Shown piece after piece: positions 1 to 10,590 of a DNA stretch of 32,824 nt (its first letter is position 1; each line of letters starts with the position of its first letter). This DNA is from Pelagophyceae sp. CCMP2097. Its lineage: Eukaryota > Sar > Pelagophyceae. The stretch spans positions 365,906-398,729 of the forward strand of contig MU657198.1 of the NCBI GenBank assembly GCA_026770575.1. Reading direction: 5' to 3'. Position numbers and translations under genes: made by a program. The notes under the pieces were generated by a model. That model had not been told where the DNA came from and ran no database searches. It worked only from the letters and a program-made list of their open reading frames with translations.

Positions 1-650
1 CGCTGATAGCGGCGTCGGCAACTAAGGCGGCATAGCCACCAAAGGCGGCTTAGCTTAGCCCGAAGTCGGCGTAGCCGCCGTAGGCGGCTCAGCCGTCAAA
101 TGTGGCGCAGCCGCCGAAGGCGGCTCAGCCGCCGTAGGCGTCTCACCCTCCGGAGTCGGCGTAGCCGCCAAAGGCAACTTAGCTGCTGACGGCGGCTCAG
201 CCGGCTGGAGCGGCGTAGCCGCCGAAGGCTGCTCAGCCGCCGAAGGCAGCGTAGCCGCCAAAGGCAGCGTAGCCGGCAAAGACGGCTTAGCTGCCGAAGG
301 CGGCGTAGCCGCCGAAAGCGGCGTCGGCACCGAATGCGGCATAGCCGCCAAAGGCGGCTCAGCCGCCTCAGTCGGCGTAGCCGCCAAAGGCTGCTCAGCC
401 GCCGAAGGTGGCTCAGCCGCCGGAGTTGGCTTTGCCGCCAAAGGTGGCTCAGCCGCCGGAGTCGGCGTAGCCGCCGAATACTGCTCTGCCACCTGATGCG
501 GCGTATCCGCTGGAGGCGGCGTAGCCGCCGAAAGCTGCTCTGCCGCCTGAGGCGGCTTAGCCTCCAGAGGCGGCGTAGCCGCCGAAGGCGGCCCAGTCTC
601 TTCCTGCGGCGAAGCCCCTGCCTTCTTTTGCGGCGCTACTTTTGGATGCC
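1..650 (-). repeat. GCC-rich palindromic satellite array (copy A)
   Basis: Degenerate units of about 15-18 bp built from GGCGGC and GCCGCC separated by three or so bases, so almost every unit is its own inverted repeat. Because of this both strands stay open in several frames and give Ala/Pro-rich or Arg/Leu-rich translations. The 207-residue Ala/Pro-rich frame on the minus strand is most simply explained by the repeat. The array abuts module A on its right, the mirror image of the order seen three more times on the plus strand. Confidence 0.85.
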
Positions 651-659
651 TCGCATCCA

Positions 660-1075
660 CCGTTTGCAGTGATACCACTTTCGTTTCTTTTTTGACGTCT
701 TAGTATCACGTGAGGTTGCTTATAGTTTCCTCGCCCCTCTGCAAGCGCCGATTCCTTTTGTGCCCATCTCTTCGTAAGTCTCATGCACCTTAAGGGCATT
801 AATATCTCAGATATAGCTGACGTGTGATGACCTACAAGTCCGTCCGTATCGTGCACGTGTTTGTTCTTTTGTGTTTACTTCTTCTTTTACGTCACATTTT
901 CAACGGGCGAACGCACCCGATCATTGTACTCTATGTCCTTAATCTCGGGCGAGACTATAGGCTCGAAAACGCTTGTTTTAGACGCTTCTCAGCTTTTCCG
1001 TACTTGTCACCTATGCGAGCTGATGAACGTTTGTGCTGTCAAACGCGCTTAGCGCATCGTCCTGTTGCGCCGCCC
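660..1075 (-). repeat. Anchor module, copy A (reverse orientation)
   Basis: On the minus strand this matches the modules at 9606, 13185 and 16285. Shared blocks are a GGTGCGTTYGCCCGT-like box, GAGATATT, CTTAAGG, GAAGAGATGGGC and AACTATAAGCAACCTCACG followed by GAGAC or AAGAC. The plus strand reads a Val-Ser-Arg-Glu-Val-Ala-Tyr-Ser-Phe peptide also found in the other copies, but this copy has stops in that frame, so constraint at nucleotide level or plain copying is likelier than a gene. Confidence 0.75.
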
Positions 1076-1146
1076 TACGTCTCGACATACCCCACAGAAT
1101 CGTTCATTCATGCTTTTGATAGGCGCATGCTAGCACGCCGTACAAA

Positions 1147-2293
1147 TAGGGGCCCACAACTGATCCGTTGAACGAAAAAAAAGGCGGTGTGTGTTTACGT
1201 TTTTCTGGTCTCCCCCAAAAGGGCACTTTTTTGAATGCGCGTGGTGCGCCGCGCATGCGCGTCCCATAGACCCGTTGAGCGGCGCCATGGGCGACCTGAA
1301 GGAGTTGGGAGGGCCCGGCGCGCAAACGACCGGCGCGGAGGCCGCGTGGCTCGAAAGAGGAGCCTGAAGAGGTCGGGACCGTTGCGCTCCCGGCGCCGTT
1401 TGGGACGACGACCGCGCCGTTGAGGTCGCTATCGGGGCCGGCCGCGACGCCCGCCTCGGCGTCGTCTCGCCCGTCATCAGCGCTCACTACTGGAGGCGGC
1501 CCGAGTCGTTTGCGGTGAAGCTAGCTTGTCCTTCTGGAAGGGCAAACCGAGAGGAATTGCGGTGTAGAATGTCAATAAGAGGGCTTTTTGGACTTAATAA
1601 ATTCCTAAAAGACGCGCGATGGGAAGTGATGGGAAGTCCACAGTTAGGGCGGGGTTCGATTCAACGCACGAAGGGAGACGTATCTGACCCAGAACTGTCC
1701 AAGTCCAGGCACTTTTTATAACTCGCCAAAATATCATCTGTGTCGGCCAGGTTAGGGCCGATGGAGGCGCGCAGATCGAAAACCCTTTTGCAGCCCCATC
1801 CACGGGGACCATGACCGCGCGTGGCCAAGTTCCTAGATGATTCCGGCAGCAGGGGAAGGAGAACGGGCGTGTCTAAAATTGACTGTTTTTGTATGGAGTC
1901 CCATTTGCAAACGCGTCGTGGGAAGTCCACAATTCCGGGGGGGATCGACGCAACACATGGTGGGCGACCGCTTTGCCGTAGAATTGTGGACTTCCCTGGC
2001 AGGAATGCAAAGTTCTCACGCTGCCAAGCAACCAATTTTGCCGACCCAATGTATACGATAGAGGCGTGCGCTTCAAAAACCCTTGGGCAGGCCCATCAAG
2101 GAGGACCCCAACCGCGCGTGGCCAAACTCCTAGCCGATTCTGTCAGCAGCGCGAGGAGCGCCGACGTGCCCAAGGAGGCCTGTTCCGGAAACTTGCAGGC
2201 AAAGGAGAGAGAGAAGGGAGACCAATTCTATGACCTTTTTTGTAAAAACACACCACAAAACGATCCGTTCAACGGATTAGTTGTGGGTCCCTA
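1147..2293. mobile_element. Inverted-repeat DNA element with internal tandem duplication
   Basis: The left end (1147-1200) and the reverse complement of the right end (2232-2293) share TAGGGNCCCACAACT, ATCCGTTGAACG and a following GGTGTGTGTTT-like stretch, giving inverted termini of about 55-60 bp. Inside, a diverged repeat of about 290 bp occurs twice in tandem, each starting GGGAAGTCCACA (1631 and 1920), with an inverted third copy of that motif at 1986. The GC-rich part 1200-1500 is open on the minus strand (127 codons) with no family I recognise. No transposase is visible, so a non-autonomous DNA transposon is the simplest reading. No clear target duplication was found. Confidence 0.6.
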
Positions 2294-2299
2294 CAATTG

Positions 2300-2700
2300 T
2301 AGTACAAACGCCTCCCACTTGGCACTGGCATGTGTTTAACAATCGCCCAAATTTACCTCTGAAAACCCGGATTGTCATTATCGCTAAATGGCCCAAAAAA
2401 ACTGTAGGCGCCCTTCAGTAGGCGCCCTTCAGCCCGCTATTCGTCATACAATAAATCGGACATGCGCTTTAAGCGTCTGCGGTCGGATGTGGGTGAAGAA
2501 GCAGACGATAACAAGGAGGAAGTAAAGCTCTGAATTAGAAGGACTTGATAGGGGCCTGGGCGGACCCTCGGGGCCCCCTGTCGACATTAGGCGGTCCGGC
2601 GCCGCGCCGCGCGCAGCGCTGGGTGCTTCGGGGTCTTTTGCGACGCTGCACCGCCCCGCATCTGCTGCGGTGCGACGTGCAGCAAGTGGTCGCGGTACGT
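2300..2700. other. Intergenic stretch, no feature recognised
   Basis: Contains a short direct duplication of GTAGGCGCCCTTCA near 2404-2428. It lies between the element ending at 2293 and the 3' end of the minus-strand gene at 2702, so it may include that gene's 3' untranslated region. Confidence 0.5.
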
Positions 2701-2701
2701 C

Positions 2702-4122
2702 TCAACAGCGCGTGGCGCCTGGAGGCGCCGCCTGCGGACGACGAGGCCGTTCTCCCCGCTTTCCAAGCCGGCGGCGTCGTCGCGCTCCATCGCGTCGTCG
2801 TCGCTTGCGCGCTGCTTTTGGGCATCGCCCTGCGAGAAGTACCTGCAGTTTGGGGCGGACGCTCTCGCTCAGTCGTCGGCGCGTTCGACGGCGCGAGACG
2901 CACGGCTGCTCCTCCAAGCCCTCAGGCAGCGAGACGTTGAGCGCCAGCAGCTGTACCTGCGTCTGGCGTGGTCCTCGATGGAGTCGCACCAACCAAAACA
3001 AGCACAGAAAACGTACGGCGAGCAAGTTCACGTAGAGCGCCATCGCGACCTCCTGGTCTTCGGAATCTAGCAGCCGTTCCTCCTGGTACTCCAAGAGCCC
3101 TTCTTTCTCCCAGAGCTGAAACTCCTTTTCCTCCAGCACGGTGCGCACGTCGTCCAAGCCGAGCATCAGCTGCTCTGAAGCTTCTTTGAACGAAGTGACC
3201 TACGTTTACGGCCGCCCTTTTCTTCGGCATTCTTCGGCATTTCAAGAGCTTTACAGACCAAAGTCATTAAAGGGATTCCCCCTTCAGGGGCCCCTACAGC
3301 CTTTGCTCTTTCACTGCGAGCTTCGTGCACATTCTCACCCTCAAAGCCTGCGCCGAGCGCGACAGGTCGTGAGCCGCCTTCCACTCCTCGAGCTGGCCCG
3401 CCATGGTGCCGAAGAGGGATTTGTAGTCCTCCTTTTCCGCCTTGAGGCGCGCGTTCGTGCCTGTTATGGTCGCAACACACTGCGGTGGTTTCTCGTGATC
3501 CATGGCAAGGGTCGGAAAAACGGCACGGCGAGGGAGGCCTCGAGGAGCGGCCAGGGAGAACGAGGAAGGACAAAGGCCGAGGAACGACCAGGGCGGCAGA
3601 GGAACGACAACGAAGACGCTAGGCGGTCCGCACCTTTCAGCGCGCCCTTCGACTCCTTGAGGATCGTCGAGTTGTGCAGCAGCCGCAGCCGCTCCGCGAG
3701 CAGCATGCCTAGCGCGTCGGCGTCGGCGTCAGCGTCGGCGCGTGCGACGCAAAGGGCCGACGTTTGGAGCGGGGCGCCTTGCCAAGAGGGCCTCGGCGCC
3801 CAATGGCGCGCCCTCTGGCGGCCCTCGTCCCCCGGCGGCGCGGCCTCTTCTCGGCGGCCGTTGCGGCCTCCTGCCGAAAATCGCGCTGTGGGCAGAGAGT
3901 CCCCGACGCACCGGCGAGGACGCCAACCGCGATGATCGATATCTGGAACAATTGCTTCTTGCCCACGACGACGTGCTTCGCGCCGGTGAGGCAGCTGAAG
4001 CGCGACTTTTGGTACAACGGCTTTTCCACCTTGTCCCCCTCGCGCTGCGCCATCATGCGCCGCGCCTGGGTCCCTGGGCGGCTGCTATTGCGACTCACTT
4101 TAGAGAAATTGCAGCTGTCCAT
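2702..4122 (-). CDS. Spliced gene: predicted single-pass membrane protein with coiled coils, function unknown
   Basis: Five exons give one phase-consistent frame of about 338 residues: 4122-3912, 3870-3634, 3460-3315, 3199-3032 and 2956-2702. All introns are GT...AG (41, 173, 115 and 75 nt). Exon 1 carries a hydrophobic stretch (FQISIIAVGVLAG) after a basic run, read as a signal anchor. Exons 2-4 are rich in Glu, Lys and Leu (LLAERLRLL; LKAEKEDYKSLF; VLEEKEFQLWEKEGLLEYQE) and probably coiled coil. The family is not recognised. The first intron is very short and the last exon turns Arg-rich, so both ends are tentative; a start at an internal Met near 4055 is also possible. It lies about 240 bp downstream of the DUF445 gene on the same strand. 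Confidence 0.55.
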
Positions 4123-4364
4123 GCAGTCCCACTTTTTGGAGAGCTGGCTTACAAGTGTACTGCAGTTCTGTACCGCTACTGACCCTCAGAGGTGCAGCTC
4201 TGACACATTCAAGTTGCTGGATCATATATTACAAGTCTGGCACTGCTGTGGAGAGTGGAGGGTCATCGTCTGGTCTTCTGAAAAGCCGGCGGGCCAGAGC
4301 GCGCATGCTCTTGGCTTTTTGGACGACGGCTCGTCTCACATCTGAGAGCGACGTGCCCGCGATT

Positions 4365-7180
4365 CTATTGATTTCGCACGTTGTCGGGTCGATCATCAAG
4401 AGTCCAAGAGGCATGCACGCACCGGAGTTGGAGGTATGCCGCGGCGAGGCCGAGGAGGCCGCCGACGGCGATGAGCGTGATCTCGTCCTCTTCGAAAATA
4501 GGGTGGAGGAGCCGCTCAAAGTCGCGCCTAGGCCCAAAACTGTGGCGATATACAGGACAAAGCCAGTCCCTGGAGAACCCCCTGCGGGGAGCCCTATGAA
4601 TCACCATCGCTCCTCTGGTCCTGACTTTCCAACCGGATGGCCGGCACGGGGCAGCACGGCGCCATCGCGGCCATCCTCGTGCTTATCGTCGACTCCAAGT
4701 CAAAGGCTGAGTCGGCGTACTCGTAGACCGACGCAGGGAGGTGTTTCGGCAACCTAGAGGAGCAATGACATCTTTTCGGAAAAAGGGGGCCTTGCTGATT
4801 GTCGCATGCACCCATAACATTTCGGAAAGACGCTGCCAAGAATGTGACTGGTTCCTGAGCTGATTCGTCGCGCTATCGATCAAGGCCGCGTTCTCAGTAA
4901 AAGCGAGCCCCGGCGCGAGCTCCCCAGCGGCACCTCGCGCGAACCGGGAGACGCGCTGCCGCAGCCTCGGCGTGAACTTGTACGCGCTCGCGCCGGAAAA
5001 GAGCGCGTCGTCCAGCATGTTCCTCGACGTCAAGATGTTCCGCACGAAGAACTTGGCAAAGTCGAGCTAAGGGACGCATTTTTAGTTTGAAAGTAAAGAC
5101 TTATTTTGCCGACCGAAGACAGTGCATCGTCCCCGAGGATCCTTCAAAAAAGCGCTTTTCCCGGGAAAGGAGGTTCGCAGAGTAACTCCGCGCCTGAGCG
5201 TCTCTCTTTGGAAGCACTTGCATCCATCCTCGAGGAAAAATCCGGCCGAATACTCACGGAGACCTCTTTCTGGCGCTTGAGGAAGCAGCCCTGGAGCGTC
5301 ACCTAGGGTGGCAATGATGGTCGGCCCTCGCTCCTGAATGCCCCGTGTTTCGCGGATGACGGCAACTTCCCAGGATATCCCCGCGTCCCCTCTGATGCCG
5401 CTCACGAGTCCACGACCGCGACTGGGACGGTCCGTTTTTTTCGAACCGAATCGCCGACGCAGAGCACCACGAGACCGAAGAGCACCTTTTGCGGTTCGAT
5501 CGGACGAAAGATCCAGAGCAGTGCGATCCAGTTCGTGATGCATCCTGTTTCATCATGCATGTTATATAAAGGGTCTGACGATGATTGCGCCGATTCGTCC
5601 GTCCAATAGGCGCATGGTGCGTACCGACGAGTGCCGAGCCCAAGAGCGAGACCCAGACCTTTTGAGGCTTGTCCTCTGTCGCACCGCCGTACTTGCGAGC
5701 AAGACAGAGCTGCAGGACGGCCTGGATGATGCCGAGCGCGAGACCTATTTAAAACCGCGTGCAGCTCCGTCTACCGTGTGGGTGGTCGTAGAACCAGGGG
5801 AACACGCCGGAATTGGATTGCATACGAGTGGCTCACCGACAGTGGCGCCCGAGTTGACGAGCAGTGCGAGCTCGTTCTTGCCCACGCGCTGGAATAAGTT
5901 TACGAGCTCTTTGACGTTTGGCCCCGTGAGTCCATTGACGCACAGCGTCTCGAGGTCGAGCGTCTCCGCGCCAAACCTGCGGACATCTCGCGCGACGCCG
6001 CGCGCGAGCTCGATGGTGTGCGACTTCAAAGCCTCCGCGTGCTCGGTCGAGAGCGCATCCTTGGCGGCGGCGGCGGTGCCCCAACACACAGCGCGGAATC
6101 GGTAAAGCCATTGCGAGCCGAAAGCTCCCGCCGTCGGGACATCCACGAGGCCGTCGAACGTCGACCGCGCAAGGTCTGAGACGCACGGCATGATCCGTTT
6201 CCCCAATTCGTCGACATCCAACTTGTTGATCGTTTCTTCGACAGAGACGAGCCGCGTCGTCACCACTCGAACGAGGTCGCGCGCCATCCTCGGTGCTTTT
6301 GCCGGGACAATACCTTGCCACCCACAGATCCACCCGAAAGGAGGCATGTCTCCTGCGGCAGATGGCAGTCGCGCCAGCCTAATACATTCAATCGGTTGTT
6401 TTCAAAACGAGGGTTCGAATCATTCCATCCGACACTGTGCAATTACCATCGGCGCATGCCGGGTGGCGGCGGCAGACCTATCGGTCTCCGTCGAATTCGT
6501 GCGACGAGGCTCCACGAGATGATGGAATACGGATGGCCTTCTTGGAATGGGCCGTCGCACCTTTCCACTCGAGTGGGTAAAAGAGCATCTGCACGCCGAC
6601 CCAGTTGGTGAACCATCCGACGAACGCGGCGGAGAGGGGCGTCACGATCGCGTGCGCCTTCCAGTCTTTCTGCCACCCCGCTCGGGCGCGGCGGCGCGCG
6701 TCGTCGTCGCCGAGCGTCGCCTGCCACGTCACCGCAAGGGCGCAGGCGACCACCACCGTCGCCGCGGGCCCGCCGCGGAGCGCGACGCATGCCGCGGGGA
6801 CGTACGCCAGGGGCGCCGCCTTGGCGCGCCGGACGGCGCCTGCGGCCTACGGGCCACAATCTCGATACAGAATCTCGTCACTAACGCCATCATGTTTCAA
6901 CCGCTCTGCAAGGGTCCTTGGCAAGAAGAACTTGCCGCGTCGCGACCCGCGCCGGCCACGACCGCGGCGGTGTCGCAGGCCGCGGACCAGCCGGCGCGCG
7001 GCGCCTCGGCGGCGCCCCGCGGAGACGCCCTAGGATACAAGTTGAACAATCCTTTGCACAGACAGCACGGCGCGCGCACCCGAGGCGCCCGCGGTGAAAG
7101 GGCCGCGGCCCGACGACGAGCCCGGGGGGCGGCGCGACGAGACCCGCGGCGACGCTCACGAGCAGGGCGGCCCGCAGCAT
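4365..7180 (-). CDS. DUF445 (YheB-like) family membrane protein, probably plastid-targeted, nine exons
   Basis: Exons by eye: 7180-7069, 6839-6561, 6352-5837, 5744-5625, 5544-5486, 5302-5258, 5066-4819, 4753-4658, 4527-4365. Phases agree at every junction and the product is about 545 residues. All introns are GT...AG, 65-229 nt. The family signature occurs twice: FVGWFTNWVGVQMLFYPLEW followed by GWQGIVPAK, and GCITNWIALLWIFRP followed by LQGCFLKRQKEVS. The C-terminus has DFERLLHPIFEEDEITLI, then a glycine-rich membrane helix. The N-terminus (MLRAALLVSVAAGLVAPPPG) looks like a signal peptide with the A-x-x-P-type cleavage zone of secondary plastids, then an Arg-rich transit-like stretch. DUF445 proteins are predicted integral membrane proteins of unknown biochemical role. 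Least certain are exon 1-2 joining, the GTTATG donor at 4818 and the extreme C-terminus, where a further intron after 'YLQL' is possible. Confidence 0.8.
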
Positions 7181-7319
7181 CCTTTCACTAGGCCAGATTT
7201 TGGGTGGCCCATAACCTACGTTTTCCCAGATAATCCGTCTCGGGTATTTTGGAGAGAAGTTTCGGATAATAGTGGCTGCCGTCTCGGCGCTCGGGCGCCT
7301 CGGTTAGCCCCTCCCCTCG

Positions 7320-8050
7320 AGATTTTCTTGGATCCACGTGTTGGTCTCGCCCGGCCCATCAATCCATGCCATCAACTTCCTAGGCAGCGCAATACCAGCG
7401 CCGTTTCGACTTGATTTATATGATGCCTTCTGTGGTCAAGTTAGGGATCTTGCGCTTCGTGCAGGGGGCCCTCTAGGAAGATATTGGAGCCACGTGCTGG
7501 TCTCACCCGCCTTGTTGTGCTGCACCATCAACTTCCTGAACAGCGCGATACCGGCGCCGTTAGAGCTTGTACCGAAAGAAACTTCTTATTTCTGCTCGAG
7601 CGACTTACGCGGCGTGTGGGCAAGGTCGCCAAGGCAGCTTCGTACCTCGTGTTGGTAGCGCCTGTCTCGTCAATCTGTACCATCAACTTCCTAGGCAGCG
7701 CGCTACTGGCGCCGAATTTGCTCGAAACGGGAAAAACTCGGTTTGATGAGATCGAGCGTTTTCCTCGGCGTGCGGGCGCCCCCGTCGAGACTTCTTCGTA
7801 CCATGTGTCGGTCACGTCTGCTTCATCAAACCATGCCCTTATAGGCCCGCGCTGCGCGATGCCAGCGCCGATATATCGTTGGAAACGGGAAATTTTGCTT
7901 GCTCGAGTTTGAGCGTCGTGCTCTTCGTGTAGGCCTCCCCCCAGAGATTCATTGGGGCCACGTGTTGGTCTCGCCTGCTTCATCATCCTGTACCATCAAC
8001 TTCCTAGGCAGCGCGATACAGGCGCTGTTATGGCTTGCTCTGGAACATGG
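7320..8050. repeat. Five-copy tandem repeat, period about 156 bp
   Basis: A CCACGTGTTGGTCTC-like box recurs at 7334, 7490, 7645, 7801 and 7958 (intervals 156, 155, 156, 157). About 40 bp later each copy carries ACCATCAACTTCCTAGGCAG and GCGATACCGGCGCCG, with copy 4 the most diverged. On the minus strand the units read GAGIAL-RKLMVQ-DEAGETNTW, about 52 codons per unit, but no single frame stays open through all five. It may be a decayed tandem-exon array or a minisatellite. It lies just outside the DUF445 start, so it could hold that gene's promoter. Confidence 0.8.
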
Positions 8051-8096
8051 AGCCTCTGGGCGAGTAGAATATGTTCACAAAAAAGGTTAAAACTGT

Positions 8097-8227
8097 TTAA
8101 TCAAATCTCGAATCCTTAATCACCACCGCCGTTAGCCCGCGCCGCGCCTCGAGGACGCGGGCGCGCTCGCATAACCAGGCCTCCCGCTGCGACGCCCGAT
8201 AGTAGAGGCGTTTTAGACCCTCGCAAA
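8097..8227 (-). CDS. Possible 3'-terminal exon, unknown protein
   Basis: Reads about 43 codons ending in TAA at 8097-8099: CEGLKRLYYRASQREAWLCE, then RARVLEARRGLTAVVIKDSR. Upstream at 8228 the sequence ends in AAAAG, a usable acceptor, and a GTAAAC donor lies about 50 nt further up. Composition is protein-like, but a second frame also ends at the same place and no upstream exon was identified. Family unknown. Confidence 0.3.
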
Positions 8228-8896
8228 CTTTTGGAAATCGCTCTCTATGTTTGCACTTTCGCGTTTACCTGGGATTTACGGGGTACGGACTGATTTCGAT
8301 ACCCAAAAAAAATTGACGCTCCGCGACCCGGCCTCGGGTCCACAGACCGGCTACGGGAATTTTAGTACGCGCGTTCGCTACGTCACGGTCGGTCCTATGG
8401 CATGGCGCATCAAACGCTTCGATTAACCTTACTGACCCAGGGTCCAAATCTGGCCTACTTTCACCTTCTATCCCCTTCTTGCTTTTCAAATCCTTCTTTA
8501 AGACAGGGGCGCCCCGATTCGGGCCCGAAGGGGATGGCTTACGCGACGCGTGTCGTGGAAGAGCAGGGCGTGGACGAGCAGTGACAATGAGTCCACCAGT
8601 GTTGAAGTAGATTTCCATCAGAAAAGGAGACGCCGAGCATACCTGGCGGAAGGAGGAAGTCGGACGAGGGCGGGCCCGAAGGGGGTAATGAGTGGGCCTG
8701 AAGGGCGCCTGAATGAGGGTATTTTCTGCTATAGTTTTGTAAGGACGTGAGTGCCTGCCGCCACGATAGCAGGGTATACACATCTCGCCGGAAGGGCGCC
8801 TACAGAGGGGTACATTTAGTGTTAAACGGGTTTCCAGAGGGTCATTTTACGATAATCGGGTCTCCATATTTTATTTTCAGCGATAGTTTGGCATAT
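8228..8896. other. Unresolved region; contains a motif repeated at 23 kb
   Basis: A 172-codon minus-strand frame spans 8265-8783 without recognisable domains. At about 8533-8580 the sequence GGCTTACGCGACGCGTGTCG recurs at about 23007, followed in both by GTGGA, an AG-rich stretch and a GAGCAG or GAGAAG run. A second shared block (CCGAGYAWACCTGGCGGA) lies at about 8632 and 22953. The two blocks are in opposite order relative to each other in the two places, so this is a rearranged dispersed repeat, not a gene. Confidence 0.4.
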
Positions 8897-9526
8897 GGCA
8901 GTGGCCACTGTGAAACACTATCGGGCAGAATAAGCGAAAATACATTGACCTCGCACATAAAATATGCAACTTGGGACGCCTTGCTTGCGCTGACAGTGGA
9001 AGCTATGGAGCTGATTTCGGTGCCATCGTACGGCTTTGTGTCTGGTCTCTGCGCAGCCCCAAAACATTTGCTCTAGGGGCACTGCGCGCCCCTACAAGAC
9101 CACCAAGGCGGCTATGGTCGTAACTCGGTCAAATCGTCGAACGGTCTCTACTCAATTGCGACAGGAAGTAGCCACGGGCCTCCTCTAGCCGGAATCAACC
9201 TTGAGTATACACCGTTCTGACATTTTATCAAGAGACTTGTCATTTCCGTGTGGGTGCTTCGTATAAAAAGCCAATACGTGCCTCTAGAGAGCCAAGAAGA
9301 TGGGCCTGTGCGTTGCCAACGCCATGCCACCGACCTTCCAGAGCAGTTGCGAGCGCAATCATCTAAAAACACGTCCTATAGAATGCCTCATCGTTCGTCA
9401 TCAAATCGACACAATATCTCAATAAGTACCCGAAAAAGAGTTTATAAATTACCTTAAGGCTCAACAAGCCTTGTATTTTCGCTTATTCTGTCCAGCGACT
9501 CTGTCTCCTTGTTTCACAGTGGTGGC
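8897..9526. mobile_element. Inverted-repeat pair, possible small non-autonomous element
   Basis: Left arm 8897-8944 and the reverse complement of right arm 9472-9526 share CCACTGTGAAAC, then CAGAATAAGCGAAAATACA. The arms sit about 530 bp apart. Outer ends (CAGTGG-like) point away from each other as expected for a TIR element. No transposase or clear target duplication was seen in the interior, which is of mixed composition and has no convincing gene. Confidence 0.45.
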
Positions 9527-9605
9527 GGCTTTCCCAATTCGAACGCTACGATGCCCGGGTATCCTCGATCATGGCGAATGCTTTCTGGTATTCTGAGTCA
9601 GGGGG

Positions 9606-10010
9606 GGCGCGCCGCAGGAGGACTGTCTTTTGAAAGCGTTGGACGGGACTTATGGTCATCGGCTCGCAAAAGTAACTAGTACCCAAAAGTGGGAAAATGC
9701 CTTAGAAGGCCGTGTTCAGGCCTATAGCCGGGCCCCAAGGCATGGTCGTACAAGACGATAGACAGGTGCGTTTGCCCGTAGAAATTGACCCAGTTGAGCA
9801 GGAATAAAACGTGAAAAACATACGCGCGTACGATAAGGATGGATGCGTAGGTCGGCGCACGGCAGCTATAGCTAAGATATTGACGTCTTTAAGGGACAAG
9901 AGACATACAAAGCGATGGGCACAAGAGGAAACAGCGCCTGCAAAGGGGTGAAGAAACTATAAGCAACCTCACGGGATACTGAGACATCGGCCGTTGTCGG
10001 CTTCGCCGCA
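9606..10010 (+). repeat. Anchor module, copy B
   Basis: Begins near GCCGCAGGAGGA and TTGGACGGGACTTATGGTCATCGG, continues through the GGTGCGTTTGCCCGT box and ends with AACTATAAGCAACCTCACGG and ACTGAGACATCGG, immediately followed by the GCC array. Most similar to copy C over its last 250 bp. The minus strand reads DVSVSREVAYSFFTPLQALF before losing similarity to the other copies. Confidence 0.75.
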
Positions 10011-10590
10011 AAAGGCTTTTGAGTCACCAAAGGTAGATGCGCCGCCTCTGGCAGCTTCGCCGCCTCAGGCAACTGCGCAGCCAGAGGAGGCTGGGCCGCC
10101 TTCGGCGGCTGCGCCGCCGAAGGCGGCTTCGCCACCAGAGGATACTGGGCCTCCTTTGGCGGCTGCGCCGCCTCCAGCGGCGCAGCCGCCTCCGGCAGCT
10201 GCGGTTTGAGGAGGCTGCGCCGCCTCTGGCGGCTTCGCCGCCAGAGGATACTGCGCCGCCTCTGGCGGCTTCGCCGCCAGAGGATACTGGACCGTCTTCG
10301 GCGGCTGTGCCGCCTCTGGCGACTTTGCCGCACAAGGATGCTGCGTCTCCTTCGGCGGCTGAGCCTTGTGAGGAGGCTGCACCGCCTTCGGCGGGTGCGC
10401 AGCCTAAGGAAGCTGGGCCGCCTCCGGCGGCTGAGCCGCCTCGGACGGATTACCTTGAAGATGCTGAGCCACCTTCTGAGGCTGCGCCGCCATTGGCGGA
10501 TCTGACGCCTGAGGAAGCTGGGTCGCCTCCGGCGGCTGAGCCGCCAGAGGATGCTGCGCCGCCTTCGGCGGATCCGACGCGTGAGGAGGC
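10010..10590 (+). repeat. GCC palindromic satellite array (copy B)
   Basis: Units such as GGCGGCTGCGCCGCC and GGCGGCTTCGCCGCC alternate with GAGGATACTGG or GAGGCTGGG linkers. It reads as Ala/Pro-rich on one frame of each strand and Arg/Leu-rich on others, the expected result of a palindromic repeat. It follows module B directly and leads into the 10-bp array. Confidence 0.85.

Noticed and set aside
55..678. 207-residue Ala/Pro-rich minus-strand frame as a protein gene
   Set aside because: It follows the palindromic GCC array exactly and equally long frames exist on the other strand; the repeat explains it.
7320..8050. CRISPR array
   Set aside because: Units are 156 bp, diverged throughout and without short identical repeats separated by unique spacers.
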